A stretch of 40,498 nucleotides of DNA from Neobacillus muris (GCF_943193175.1 NZ_CALPDF010000039.1:1-40498); one strand, 5' to 3'. Positions 23,679-33,239 are shown, numbered from the stretch's first letter. Notes: generated by a model not told the origin, from the letters alone. Numbers and translations: made by a program.

Positions 23679-24602
23679 ATGAGCAGAATAAAGCCAGAGC
23701 GGCTCCATCTAGGAGATACAGTTGGCATAATTGCACCGGCCAGTCCGCCAGACTTAAAGGGCCTAGAAAAAGGAATTCAATTTTTGAAGAATCTAGGGCT
23801 AAATGTCAAAATCGGCAAAAGCGTCAAACAAGTATATGGCTATTTAGCAGGTACAGACAAAGAAAGACTGGACGATTTGCATGAAATGTTTTTGGATCAG
23901 GAGGTAAAGGCAGTCTTTTGTGCACGCGGCGGATATGGGACTGGAAGAATTGCCTCAGAGATTGATTATCAAATCATAAAAAATAACCCTAAGATCTTCT
24001 GGGGGTATAGTGATATTACGTTTTTACATACGAGTATCCGCCAGGAGACCGGACTTGTCACCTTTCATGGTCCAATGCTGGCATCAGATATCGGTCAGGA
24101 TGATGTCAATCAGCTTTCCATGGACGGGTATTTGCAATTATTCGAACCAAAGGGATTGGACTATACAGAGGAACTATCACCATTAGAAGTTATAGTCAAA
24201 GGCCAAGCAAGCGGAGAGCTTGTCGGCGGGAATTTGGCACTCATTGTAAGCACTCTGGGCACAAGGTTTGAATTGGATACAAAAGGGAAGTTGTTGTTCT
24301 TAGAGGATGTGCATGAAGAACCGCGTTCAGTGGACAGAATGTTGAATCAATTGCTAATGGCCGGGAAGCTTACGGAGGCATGCGGTATTTTAGTGGGTGA
24401 TTTTAGTGATGCCGGGTCAAAAAGGGAGAATACGTTATCTTTGGAAGAAGTAATTCGATATTATGTGCAACGTGCAGGGAAACCTGCTGTTAAAGGATTT
24501 CAAATGGGCCATTGCAATCCAAACATAACCATCCCTCTTGGTGTGGAGGCAGCATTGGACACATATGAAAAGAGACTCTTTGTCGAAAGCGGCATCTTGT
24601 AA
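23679..24602 (+). CDS. ykfA: LD-carboxypeptidase YkfA (peptidase family S66)
   Basis: A 307-residue cytoplasmic serine peptidase of the S66 family. The nucleophile Ser 111 sits in FWGYSDITFLH. Glu 209 in FLEDVHEEPRS and His 278 in GHCNPNITIPLG complete the Ser-Glu-His triad. Such enzymes remove D-Ala from the LD bond of murein tetrapeptides. ATG 23679 follows AGAGGGGG. It is the first of the ykf genes that process the imported peptides; the next gene begins 13 bases after its stop. Confidence 0.9.
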   Translation: MSRIKPERLHLGDTVGIIAPASPPDLKGLEKGIQFLKNLGLNVKIGKSVKQVYGYLAGTDKERLDDLHEMFLDQEVKAVFCARGGYGTGRIASEIDYQIIKNNPKIFWGYSDITFLHTSIRQETGLVTFHGPMLASDIGQDDVNQLSMDGYLQLFEPKGLDYTEELSPLEVIVKGQASGELVGGNLALIVSTLGTRFELDTKGKLLFLEDVHEEPRSVDRMLNQLLMAGKLTEACGILVGDFSDAGSKRENTLSLEEVIRYYVQRAGKPAVKGFQMGHCNPNITIPLGVEAALDTYEKRLFVESGIL

Positions 24603-24615
24603 AGGACTGATAATA

Positions 24616-25707
24616 ATGAAGATTGAGCGTGTGGAAACCTATCGAGTGGCAGTGCCGCTGATTAAACCTTTCAAAACGGCTTTAAGGACCGTTACAACCG
24701 CAGAATCTGTTTATGTAAAGATTACCTGTGATAATGGAATTGTTGGCTGGGGTGAGGCTCCGCCAACTGTGGTCATTACAGGTGATAGTATTTTAAGCAT
24801 AGAATCGGCTATCCATGAAGTGATAAAACCATTTATCCTCACAAAGAGCCTATTAAACTATGAATTGATTTTTCAAGGGTTGAGAACTATTTTAGTTGGA
24901 AACTCCAGTGCCAAAGCCGCGGTGGATATGGCGCTGTACGACTGCCTGGCACAATTTTGCAAGCTGCCCTTGTATCAATTTTTGGGCGGCCATAAAAAAA
25001 AGGTGGAAACGGATTTCACCGTAAGTGTCAACGGACCGGAAGAAATGGGTGAGGATGCGGTCCGCTATGTTCAAAACGGTTTTAATGTCTTAAAGGTAAA
25101 AGTAGGAAAAGATGATATTGAGAAAGATCTCGACAGAATTAAGGAAATCAGGAATCGAATCGGTGCTGATATAAAACTGCGTTTGGACGCGAATCAAGGA
25201 TGGACGCCTAAGGATGCAATCCGGGCGATTCGAAAGCTTGAGGATAGCGGGCTAGGTATTGAACTAGTTGAACAGCCTGTGAAAGCGGCTGATATCGAAG
25301 GACTTAAACAGGTCACAGATCACGTTGAAACGCTTATTATGGCGGATGAAAGCGTCTTTACTCCAAAACAAGCGTTTCAAGTATTAACAACAAGAAGTGC
25401 GGATTTGATCAATATAAAATTAATGAAAGCAGGGGGAATCTACCAAGCGCAAGTCATCAATGCACTGGCTGAAACATGTGGTGTGGAATGTATGGTTGGC
25501 AGCATGATTGAAACGAAGATTGGACTGACCGCTGCAGCCCATTTTGCGGCAAGCAAACAGAATATTACCCGTTATGATTTTGATGCGCCGTTAATGCTGG
25601 CAAAAGACAATGTTGACGGAGGCATACAATATAATAGCAGGCATATTACATTGCCTGGAGAACCTGGTCTGGGCATAAAACAAGTCAAATTAGATGGAGG
25701 TATTTAA
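24616..25707 (+). CDS. ykfB: L-Ala-D/L-Glu epimerase YkfB (enolase superfamily)
   Basis: A 363-residue enolase-superfamily enzyme. Catalytic residues are all visible: Lys 160 and Lys 162 (LKVKVG), metal ligands Asp 191 (LRLDANQ), Glu 219 (VEQPV) and Asp 244 (MADESVF), and Lys 268 (NIKLMKAGG). These match the numbering I recall for the B. subtilis epimerase, which also supports the start at ATG 24616 (AAAGGA site) rather than the longer frame overlapping ykfA. It converts L-Ala-D-Glu from murein to L-Ala-L-Glu, so ordinary peptidases can finish degradation. Confidence 0.95.
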   Translation: MKIERVETYRVAVPLIKPFKTALRTVTTAESVYVKITCDNGIVGWGEAPPTVVITGDSILSIESAIHEVIKPFILTKSLLNYELIFQGLRTILVGNSSAKAAVDMALYDCLAQFCKLPLYQFLGGHKKKVETDFTVSVNGPEEMGEDAVRYVQNGFNVLKVKVGKDDIEKDLDRIKEIRNRIGADIKLRLDANQGWTPKDAIRAIRKLEDSGLGIELVEQPVKAADIEGLKQVTDHVETLIMADESVFTPKQAFQVLTTRSADLINIKLMKAGGIYQAQVINALAETCGVECMVGSMIETKIGLTAAAHFAASKQNITRYDFDAPLMLAKDNVDGGIQYNSRHITLPGEPGLGIKQVKLDGGI

Positions 25708-25709
25708 AA

Positions 25710-26624
25710 TTGGAAAAATGGCTTGTCAATGTGTCGGTCGCAACCGTATGGACATCCTTTGATTCTGCAAGAGAAATGGACTGGGACTCATTAACGAATC
25801 CTGTTCATCTCGATGATTGGTTAAACGGTTTAACCTATGATGCCAGGTTGAGCTTATGTAATGATAATCTAGTCCAAACTCAGCTTCTATATGGGCAGGA
25901 AGTATTGCTGGTTGAAGAAAAAGACGGATGGGCCCAAGTTTTAATTCCAGAACAGCCTACAACGAAACATGAATTAGGCTATCCAGGCTGGGTACCTATT
26001 TCACAGATCATCAAGTGTGAAAGTGACTGGAATTTGCATAATGGACCAGTGGCTGTTGTCGTAAAACCTAAAGCTGCATTAATAAAGGAACAGCCTCTGG
26101 AACTTTCCTATCAAACCATATTGCCTCTTTTAAAAGAAGAGAATGACAAGGTATGGGTAAGGACTCCAGATGGAATGGGCGCTTTTGATTGGGAACATGT
26201 TGTAATATTTGAAAGTTTAAGAGAGCGATATAAAGGAACTGGTAAGGATATTGTAGCCGCAGGAGAGCAATTTTTAGGGCTGCCGTACCTTTGGGGAGGC
26301 ATGAGCTGCTACGGTTATGATTGTTCAGGGTTGAGTTATTCCATGTGTAAGGCAAACGGCTATACCATTCCCAGGGATGCACATGAGCAGGCAAAAGGCG
26401 GAAAAAATGTGCCATTATCTGAAATGAAGCCAGGAGATCTCCTGTTTTTTGCCTATGAGCAGGGGAAAGGCAAGATTCACCATGTGGGCATATATTATGG
26501 GGAAGGAAAATTGCTTCACTCTCCGAAGACCGGAAAAAACGTGGAGATTATCAAGCTGGCAGGAACCATTTATGAACAAGAGCTATGCACAGCAAGACGC
26601 TACTGGCTGGATACGGAGGAATAG
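25710..26624 (+). CDS. ykfC: Gamma-D-glutamyl-L-diamino acid endopeptidase YkfC (SH3b + NlpC/P60)
   Basis: A 304-residue protein with two bacterial SH3-like domains (about residues 1-170) and a C-terminal NlpC/P60 domain. The catalytic triad is Cys 205 (YDCSGLS), His 258 (HHVGIYY) and His 270 (LLHSPK). It cleaves the gamma-D-Glu-diaminopimelate bond of imported murein peptides. Start is TTG 25710 with GGAGG nine bases upstream. No signal peptide is present, and no in-frame start codon lies upstream that could add one. From memory the B. cereus protein has its triad 33 residues further on (238, 291, 303), so this one lacks an N-terminal extension. That fits a cytoplasmic enzyme acting after uptake. 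Confidence 0.92.
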   Translation: MEKWLVNVSVATVWTSFDSAREMDWDSLTNPVHLDDWLNGLTYDARLSLCNDNLVQTQLLYGQEVLLVEEKDGWAQVLIPEQPTTKHELGYPGWVPISQIIKCESDWNLHNGPVAVVVKPKAALIKEQPLELSYQTILPLLKEENDKVWVRTPDGMGAFDWEHVVIFESLRERYKGTGKDIVAAGEQFLGLPYLWGGMSCYGYDCSGLSYSMCKANGYTIPRDAHEQAKGGKNVPLSEMKPGDLLFFAYEQGKGKIHHVGIYYGEGKLLHSPKTGKNVEIIKLAGTIYEQELCTARRYWLDTEE

Positions 26625-26625
26625 C

Positions 26626-27636
26626 ATGGAAAAGCAGGCTTTATTACAAGTGAAAAATTTAAAAAAACATTTTAGTCTTGGAAAAAATGAAATTCTCAAA
26701 GCAGTCGATGGAATTTCGTTCCATATTAATAAAGGGGAGACATTAGGGATTGTCGGGGAGTCTGGCTGCGGAAAATCCACTGCTGGAAGAACAATTATCG
26801 GATTATATGATGTGACCGATGGGGAAGTTGTTTTTAATGGGAAGAATATCCATTCGTTTAACAAGAAAGAACGATTTGAATTTCATCGGCAAATGCAAAT
26901 GATTTTCCAAGACCCGTATGCTTCCTTAAACCCTAGATCAACCGTTGCCGAAATTATTTCCGAACCTATGGAAGTCCATGGAATGTATGCAAGTAAGCAA
27001 GAACGGCTGCAAAGAGTCTACCAGCTCTTGGAGGATGTTGGGTTAACCAAGGAACACGCCAGCCGTTATCCGCATGAATTCAGCGGAGGGCAGCGCCAGC
27101 GTATTGGAATTGCAAGAGCATTGGCACTTGATCCTGAATTTATCATTGCTGATGAACCGATTTCGGCGCTGGATGTATCAGTGCAAGCGCAGGTTGTAAA
27201 TTTATTAAGACGGCTGCAGCAAGAGAAAGGGTTAACCTACCTATTCATTGCCCATGACCTGTCGATGGTAAAACAGATTAGTGATAGAATTGGTGTTATG
27301 TATTTAGGACATTTAGTGGAGTTAACAACCAGCAGCGAATTATATCATAACCCGATGCACCCTTATACGCAGGCTCTGCTTTCAGCCATTCCGATTCCTG
27401 ATCCGGATATTGAGGATAAACGAGAAAGAATTATTTTACAAGGGGAATTGCCAAGTCCAATTAATCCGCCGAGCGGCTGTGTATTTAGAACACGCTGCCC
27501 AATGGCGATGGAAGTGTGCGCGAAGGAGCGCCCAGCTTGGCAGGAACTTGAGAAAAATCATTTTGTTGCCTGTCACTTATATGACAAAGATAAATCAGGC
27601 GGACAAGATTACTCTCAGGTCGCCGCAACGAGGTAG
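26626..27636 (+). CDS. ykfD: Peptide ABC transporter ATPase YkfD (F-type subunit)
   Basis: A 336-residue ABC ATPase of the DppF/OppF type. Walker A GESGCGKS, signature EFSGGQRQRIGIARAL and Walker B FIIADEPISALDV with IAHDLSMV are intact. The C-terminal cysteine-containing extension CVFRTRCPMAMEVCAKERP is conserved. It pairs with DppD to energise DppBC. ATG 26626 follows ATACGGAGGAA. A longer frame begins at 26449 inside ykfC but lacks a ribosome binding site and is rejected. It is two bases from the next gene. Confidence 0.93.
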   Translation: MEKQALLQVKNLKKHFSLGKNEILKAVDGISFHINKGETLGIVGESGCGKSTAGRTIIGLYDVTDGEVVFNGKNIHSFNKKERFEFHRQMQMIFQDPYASLNPRSTVAEIISEPMEVHGMYASKQERLQRVYQLLEDVGLTKEHASRYPHEFSGGQRQRIGIARALALDPEFIIADEPISALDVSVQAQVVNLLRRLQQEKGLTYLFIAHDLSMVKQISDRIGVMYLGHLVELTTSSELYHNPMHPYTQALLSAIPIPDPDIEDKRERIILQGELPSPINPPSGCVFRTRCPMAMEVCAKERPAWQELEKNHFVACHLYDKDKSGGQDYSQVAATR

Positions 27637-27638
27637 CG

Positions 27639-28418
27639 ATGGATCCATTAAAGGTGAAAATAGCGGAAGAACTAAAAAGCTTTAAGGGAAGGATCGGCCT
27701 GGCAATTGAAATAGGAAATGAGAGAATCGATCATCATTCCGAGGAGGTCTTTTCTTCTGCCAGTGTCATTAAAATTCCCATTTTAATAGAAACCCTTCGT
27801 CAAAGTGATGCTGGAACGCTGAATTTAAATAATTTGGTCAGCATTGAAAATAGGACAGGCGGTTCTGGAGTGCTTCAGATCCTTTCTTCTGACGCCAGAT
27901 TATCAATATTGGATTTAATGGCATTAATGATTACAGTCTCAGATAATACAGCCACCAATATGCTAATCGATCGATTGGGAATCGTTTCAATCAATTCCAC
28001 CATAAAAAAATTGGGACTTACTAAAACGGCTTTACAACGAAAAATGATGGATTTTGGCGCGAAAGAACTGGGTATTGATAATGTAACTACAGCTGGCGAC
28101 ATGATTCAGTGCCTAAAAGCAATCAATGAAAAAAGCATGCTTTCAGAGAAAAGCAGGAACCTTGCCTTAAATATTATGCATGCTCAGCAGTTTCAGGATA
28201 AGATCCCTGCCTTGATGGATCTAGACAAAATTTATGTGGCGAATAAGACAGGCGGTCTGCCGATGGTTGAAAATGACTGCGCAATCTTAAGGTATAAGAA
28301 TAAAAAAGCCTATGCAGCCATCTTAACAAATGAACTTGAGGATGCATTTATGGCAAGACAGGCAATCAGCAGGATTGGAAAATTTGTTTATGACTATTTG
28401 CTTGCTTCCACAAATTAA
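27639..28418 (+). CDS. Cytoplasmic class A beta-lactamase-related serine hydrolase at the end of the dpp/ykf operon
   Basis: A 259-residue protein with the three class A/PBP active-site motifs: Ser 42-V-I-Lys 45 (SxxK), Ser 101-Asp 102-Asn 103 (SDN) and Lys 203-Thr 204-Gly 205 (KTG). The omega-loop region reads RKMMDFGAKELG, without the exact Glu 166-x-x-Leu-Asn of true beta-lactamases. There is no signal peptide, unlike secreted lactamases, so it works in the cytoplasm. It starts two bases after ykfD, within the operon, so its substrate is probably an imported murein peptide or D-amino acid dipeptide. Whether it replaces DppA (D-aminopeptidase) is inference. Confidence 0.8.
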   Translation: MDPLKVKIAEELKSFKGRIGLAIEIGNERIDHHSEEVFSSASVIKIPILIETLRQSDAGTLNLNNLVSIENRTGGSGVLQILSSDARLSILDLMALMITVSDNTATNMLIDRLGIVSINSTIKKLGLTKTALQRKMMDFGAKELGIDNVTTAGDMIQCLKAINEKSMLSEKSRNLALNIMHAQQFQDKIPALMDLDKIYVANKTGGLPMVENDCAILRYKNKKAYAAILTNELEDAFMARQAISRIGKFVYDYLLASTN

Positions 28419-28445
28419 AGGACTGACACAATGGGTCAGTCCTTT
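28417..28445. terminator. Terminator at the end of the dpp/ykf operon
   Basis: AAAGGACTGAC (28417-28427) pairs perfectly with GTCAGTCCTTT (28435-28445), overlapping the stop codon of the hydrolase gene. The T content after the stem is modest in both directions; it probably serves the convergent symporter gene as well. Confidence 0.75.
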
Positions 28446-28465
28446 GTTTATATACAAAAGTTAAG

Positions 28466-29923
28466 TCAACCTGTCTTTTCTTCTGTGATCGGAGTATATT
28501 CCTTTTCCCAGAAATCAGCATGATCAAACCCAAGTTTGGCTGGGTCAAAAATAGGGTCCTTGCCAGCTTTAAGCTGAGATTCATAGTCTTTGAGAACCCT
28601 TAAGGCAGGCTTAGTCAGCAGTAGAATCGCGATAATATTCAACCATGCCATGCTTCCAACACCAACGTCTCCCAAGCCCCATGCTAGTGATGCTGTTTTA
28701 ACACTGCCATAGAAAACCATGCTGCAAATAACTACTTTTAATAGAAATACAGACCAAGGCCGATTATTCTTTCGATTAATAAAGGCAAGGTTTGTCTCTG
28801 CCATATAGTAGTAAGCCATAATCGTTGTAAAGGCGAAGAAGAATAATGAAATAGCTACAAAAGGTGCTCCAAAACCAGGAAATACCGCTTCTACTGCTGC
28901 TTGGGTATAACCGGGACCCGGTTCCATGTCGCCAAGATTATTGACAATTGGCGCTTGATTTTCAGGAGTTACATTATACATGCCTGTAATGATAATCATA
29001 AAAGCAGTTGCTGAACAAACCAAAAGGGTGTCAACATAAACGGAAAATGCTTGGACAATGCCTTGCTTCGCTGGGTGTGATACCTCGGCAGCAGCAGCAG
29101 CATGCGGTCCAGTACCTTGTCCGGCTTCATTTGAATAGATTCCCCGTTTTACTCCCCAAGAAATAGCAGCCCCTAAAATTCCGCCGAATGCTGCATCGGC
29201 ACCAAATGCACTTGTAAAAATTAACTTAAAAACACCCGGTATTTCAGCTGCATTCATAAATGTTATAACTAGGGCAACGATGATATACCCAATTGCCATA
29301 AATGGAACCACCATTTCGGCCACACGGGCAATCCTTTTCACACCGCCAAAAATAATAATGGCAAGTAAAGCTACTATAATAATTCCTGTAACTGCTGGAC
29401 TAATGTTAAAAGCAGTCTTTGCACTTTGAGCAATACTATTTGCCTGAACTCCAGGCAATAAGACTCCAGTTGCCAGCACAGTTACTATCGCGAATAAGGC
29501 GGCATACCACTTAATATTTAGTCCTTTTTCAATGTAGAACGCAGGGCCGCCTCGGAATAGGCCATCCTTTTTCACCTTATAAATTTGGCCTAAGGCAGAT
29601 TCAATAAAGGCAGATCCTGCCCCTAAGAATGCCATGGCCCACATCCAAAATACGGCACCAGGTCCTCCATATGCAATAGCTGTTGCTACCCCAGCGATAT
29701 TCCCTGTACCAACACGCCCAGATAAGGCAAGTGACAATGCTTGGAAAGATGAAATGCCAGCTTCAGATTTTCCTCCCTTAAACATTAGCTTTACAATATC
29801 CTTCATGTGCCGTACTTGAACAAACCTTGTGGCAATTGTGTAAAATACACCAACCCCTAAACATAAATAAATAAGTGCCTGACTCCAAATGATATCATTT
29901 AACCAATCCACAAAATTCTCCAT
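28466..29923 (-). CDS. Alanine/glycine:cation symporter (AGCS family)
   Basis: A 485-residue sodium/amino acid symporter with about ten membrane helices. The family signature is visible near the first helices: GRVGTGNIAGVATAIAYGGP, followed by FWMWAMAFLGAGSAFIESALGQIYK. GIYSNEAGQGTGPHAAAAA contains the conserved Asn-Glu-Ala-Gly-x-Gly segment. It imports L-Ala, D-Ala or Gly with sodium. ATG 29923 follows AAGGGGGG; the frame extends 13 codons further up without support. A TATAAT element (29951-29956, minus strand) and a palindrome AACAATTGTT (29959-29968) lie upstream. A D-Ala/L-Ala importer next to murein recycling is suggestive, but the genes are convergent. Confidence 0.92.
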   Translation of the reverse strand: MENFVDWLNDIIWSQALIYLCLGVGVFYTIATRFVQVRHMKDIVKLMFKGGKSEAGISSFQALSLALSGRVGTGNIAGVATAIAYGGPGAVFWMWAMAFLGAGSAFIESALGQIYKVKKDGLFRGGPAFYIEKGLNIKWYAALFAIVTVLATGVLLPGVQANSIAQSAKTAFNISPAVTGIIIVALLAIIIFGGVKRIARVAEMVVPFMAIGYIIVALVITFMNAAEIPGVFKLIFTSAFGADAAFGGILGAAISWGVKRGIYSNEAGQGTGPHAAAAAEVSHPAKQGIVQAFSVYVDTLLVCSATAFMIIITGMYNVTPENQAPIVNNLGDMEPGPGYTQAAVEAVFPGFGAPFVAISLFFFAFTTIMAYYYMAETNLAFINRKNNRPWSVFLLKVVICSMVFYGSVKTASLAWGLGDVGVGSMAWLNIIAILLLTKPALRVLKDYESQLKAGKDPIFDPAKLGFDHADFWEKEYTPITEEKTG

Positions 29924-30057
29924 AAAATCCCCCCTTAATCTGACGGTTATATTATATAACAATTGTTTGTGAGAAAAAAGAATTTTTTGAATATTCGTAT
30001 TTGTTGTTGTTGTGTTTGAACAATGGTGATAGGAAGCGGAGATACTTCAAAAATAAA

Positions 30058-30081
30058 GAACACGCTGCATCGAGCGTGTTC
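30058..30081 (-). terminator. Terminator of the marR-MMPL operon
   Basis: GAACACGCT (30058-30066) pairs with AGCGTGTTC (30073-30081), followed on the minus strand by a T-rich tract (complement of 30045-30057). Confidence 0.8.
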
Positions 30082-30088
30082 CCGGACG

Positions 30089-33000
30089 TTATTTTTTAGT
30101 TTCGTTTGGCTTCATAAATGGCCACCAGTTTGCTTTGCCAAAGGTTTTAACCATGACTGGAACGAATAAAGGCAAAACGACCAATGCATAGAGTGCAAGA
30201 CCGATTGACAGAATCGTGGCGATCTCGAGTAATGAGAGTACACCTGATGGCATCATGGCTGCAAATGTGCCGCCTAAGATGATAGCGGCTGAAATAATGA
30301 CTGTTCCCATTTTCTTCATCGATTCGTGAATAGCCTGCTGGACAGGCCATTCACGATACTCATTAAACCGGTCCATCAAGAAGATGCTGTAGTCAATGCC
30401 AAGTGCGATTAAGATTACAAAGGCAAAGAAAGGTACAGCCCAGCTAATCCCCGTATACCCCAGCCAATTAATAAAGATCAATTCAGAAATGGACATCGAG
30501 GTATAATAGGTAAGAATTAATGAACCAATTAAATACAAAGGCATAATAAACGAACGGAGTAAAATCACTAAGATGATCGCAATTCCAGTCAGCATGAAAA
30601 TCACTGTTCTGGAATAATCTGACTTGGAGATTGTATCCAAATCATGGTGCATACTGGATACACCGCCAACAGCAACCTGGGCATTTTCCAGTTTCGTATC
30701 CTTTACAGCCCGCTCCACTGCCTCCTCAATGGCAGGGATTTGTTTGATCGCTTCATTTGAATAAGGATTTTTATTAAAGACAACATCCATCGTCATGACC
30801 TTGCGGTCCTTTGACATATAGGTATCGAGTACCTTTGCGAAGTCTTCTCCCTCTAACGTATCTTGAGGTATATAAAATCCATTTTGTTTTTGTTCTGAAA
30901 CATCAGATAAATAATTTTGAGCAGAATCCAACCCTTTTGAAACCTCCGTAAGACCGTCAGCACTCTGAACCAATCCATCAGTTAATTGAGTGAGCTGGCC
31001 GCCAATGGATTGAAATCCTGTGAGAAGCTGTTCCTGCCCATCTGCCAGCCCACCCAGGCCGCCAGAGAATTTCGGTAGCTGGGAGATAATTTGCCCTTGG
31101 CCGCTGCTCATTTGATTGAGTCCTGCCTCCAGCTGACCTAAGCCTTCAATGAGTTGCTCCATTCCATTGACAAGCTGCTGTTGGCCTTCTATTAATATTG
31201 CAAAATTAGTATTGGCAGTATCAAGTCCTGCTTGAGTTTTTTCTAAACCAGCATTTAATTGGCTTAGTGTGCCAGCTGCAATCATTGTTTGAGTCAGAGC
31301 GCCAGGTTCATTGCCTTCACCTTGAATGGCTTTTTTAATTGTTTTATAATCGTCATCATCTTTAAGGTTGTACTTGGTTTCCAAATTGGAAAGACTTTGA
31401 GTAACTGCTAGTAAATTATTCTTCAGATTTTCGAGGCTGGATGCAACGGTTTTGTATTGGCCTGTCAGCGCTGCAAGTCCAGAGCTTGCTTGCTTATATC
31501 CAGACAGGAGTTCTCTGCTTCCGGCTAGCATCTCTTCAGACTTTGTTTTCAACAATTCTAAACCAATACGTGCTTCCGCTGCACCCATCGAACCATCTTT
31601 TAAACCTTTCTCAATTTGGGATAAGCCGGTTTGGAGTGAACCGACACCAGTTTTTAAGTCTGTCGTGCCTTTAATTAATTGGCTGATGCCGTCAGATGCT
31701 TCTTGCATTTTGGGCTGGCTTCCGGCCATCTGGCTGCTGGCTTCTGCAAGACCTTCGCTGATTTGTTTGATCCCGTCATTTCCTTTGCCTAGTCCTTCTC
31801 CAAGGCTTTCCGCTTGTTTTGAAACGTAAAAATCATCCACTGTTTCTCCGGTAGGACGGGTGATTGAACGAACAGATTTCACATCTTCCACTTTGCTTAG
31901 TTCTTCACTTATATTTTCCGTGATTGCGATATATTCCGAAGTATTCATCTTGTCATCGTTTTTAATAACAATTTGAGTGGGCATTGAGTCTCCAGGTCCA
32001 AAGGAATCGGCGATGGTCTGATAGCCTTTTATTGAAGCATAATCATCACTTATTTCCTCTAATGAATTAAAGGATAATTGATCACGATAAGTGAATAAAA
32101 AAGGCACTGCCACAATGAGCACAATGACAAAGGCAATCAAAGGACGCAGGAGGGCAAACCGTCCCATTACTCCCCATATCCTGCTATCACCGTGTTCAAT
32201 CTTTCCTTTCGATGGCCAGAAGAGTTTTTTACCTAATACGGCCATAAAAAAGGGCACAATGGTGATGAGTGCCAGCAGCAGGATTGCCACACCAACTGCC
32301 ACTGCAGCAGCCGATTTATATAATTGGAACGTAGAAAACCCAATTGAGGCAAAACCGATTAAGACAGCCGCACCGCTGAAGAAAACCGTTTTTCCAGCCG
32401 TTCGGTATGTGGCAGCAATCGATTCTATGACATTATCAGTCTTGGATAATTCTTCTTTATAACGGCTAAGCAGCAAGATACAATAATCCGTTCCAATACC
32501 AAAAAGGACCGCTACTAAGAAAATCTGCGTAAAGGTCGATAAGGGAAAATTAACGGTATCAACTAGAATAGCGACAATGGATTGTGCCGCCAGATAACTG
32601 AAGCCTACCGTAATTAGCGGAATGACCGGTGCAACGGCCGATCTGAACACAAGCAATAAAACGACTAAAATGAAGACGACGGTAATTCCTTCTGTTTTTT
32701 TTAAGCCTTCTTGTGAGTTTGTGATAAGGTCTTCATTGATCATCCAACTGCCAGTATAGTAATGTTCTAGTTTGACATCATCAATGGCCTTATTAAGGTC
32801 TTCAGTAATTTCTTTTCCTTCTCGGCCATTTGCAGTGACTTTAAGCGAAACTAGAATTGTTTTTCCGTCTCTAGAAACTAGCTGGTCTTCTAATTCCTCC
32901 TGATTGAAATGAGTAAGGATTTCGGTAATTCCCAGCTTTTCCTTGTTTTTTTCAATTTTATCGATGGCGGCTTCTGCACGGTCCAAATCATCCTGCGTTA

Positions 33001-33235
33001 ACTTTTTTTCGCTGTGGAATACTAATGCTGTCTGCAGGTCGTTCCCTTTGTTCTCCGCGGATTTCACATCTGCAAGGATTTTATTGGCTAGTGTGGATGA
33101 ATAGCCATCTGGAACCGTTATTTGCCCTTTTTCCCGGACAAGTTCGCCCATATTTGGAGCGGCAAAATACAATCCGGCAATGACCCCAATCCAAGCGGCA
33201 ATAATCAGCCATTTTGCTTTGATGATCGTCCTCAT
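30089..33235 (-). CDS. ydgH: MMPL family RND-type transporter (YdgH-like), 1048 aa
   Basis: A 1048-residue RND-superfamily protein with two MMPL halves. Each half has one helix, a large extracytoplasmic loop and five helices. GTDYCILLLSRYKEEL and GIDYSIFLMDRFNEYRE contain the proton-relay GxDYxxFL motifs of the two halves. The second loop (about residues 390-850) is rich in heptad-like repeats of Gly-Leu-x-x-Leu and Gln, as in YhgE/Pip-type proteins, suggesting an extended coiled coil outside the membrane. It probably exports lipids or a hydrophobic compound. Its binding site overlaps the end of marR, four bases away. The MarR-MMPL pair resembles B. subtilis ydgG-ydgH. Confidence 0.87.
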   Translation of the reverse strand: MRTIIKAKWLIIAAWIGVIAGLYFAAPNMGELVREKGQITVPDGYSSTLANKILADVKSAENKGNDLQTALVFHSEKKLTQDDLDRAEAAIDKIEKNKEKLGITEILTHFNQEELEDQLVSRDGKTILVSLKVTANGREGKEITEDLNKAIDDVKLEHYYTGSWMINEDLITNSQEGLKKTEGITVVFILVVLLLVFRSAVAPVIPLITVGFSYLAAQSIVAILVDTVNFPLSTFTQIFLVAVLFGIGTDYCILLLSRYKEELSKTDNVIESIAATYRTAGKTVFFSGAAVLIGFASIGFSTFQLYKSAAAVAVGVAILLLALITIVPFFMAVLGKKLFWPSKGKIEHGDSRIWGVMGRFALLRPLIAFVIVLIVAVPFLFTYRDQLSFNSLEEISDDYASIKGYQTIADSFGPGDSMPTQIVIKNDDKMNTSEYIAITENISEELSKVEDVKSVRSITRPTGETVDDFYVSKQAESLGEGLGKGNDGIKQISEGLAEASSQMAGSQPKMQEASDGISQLIKGTTDLKTGVGSLQTGLSQIEKGLKDGSMGAAEARIGLELLKTKSEEMLAGSRELLSGYKQASSGLAALTGQYKTVASSLENLKNNLLAVTQSLSNLETKYNLKDDDDYKTIKKAIQGEGNEPGALTQTMIAAGTLSQLNAGLEKTQAGLDTANTNFAILIEGQQQLVNGMEQLIEGLGQLEAGLNQMSSGQGQIISQLPKFSGGLGGLADGQEQLLTGFQSIGGQLTQLTDGLVQSADGLTEVSKGLDSAQNYLSDVSEQKQNGFYIPQDTLEGEDFAKVLDTYMSKDRKVMTMDVVFNKNPYSNEAIKQIPAIEEAVERAVKDTKLENAQVAVGGVSSMHHDLDTISKSDYSRTVIFMLTGIAIILVILLRSFIMPLYLIGSLILTYYTSMSISELIFINWLGYTGISWAVPFFAFVILIALGIDYSIFLMDRFNEYREWPVQQAIHESMKKMGTVIISAAIILGGTFAAMMPSGVLSLLEIATILSIGLALYALVVLPLFVPVMVKTFGKANWWPFMKPNETKK

Positions 33236-33239
33236 CCGT

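Noticed and set aside
24538..24615. Longer ykfB start overlapping ykfA
   Set aside because: No ribosome binding site, and the catalytic residue numbering fits ATG 24616.
26449..26625. Longer ykfD start inside ykfC
   Set aside because: The extension is an out-of-frame reading of the NlpC/P60 domain; GGAGGA precedes ATG 26626.
27639..28418. Acquired beta-lactamase resistance gene
   Set aside because: No signal peptide, no exact class A omega-loop motif, and tight placement in a peptide recycling operon without mobile-element marks.
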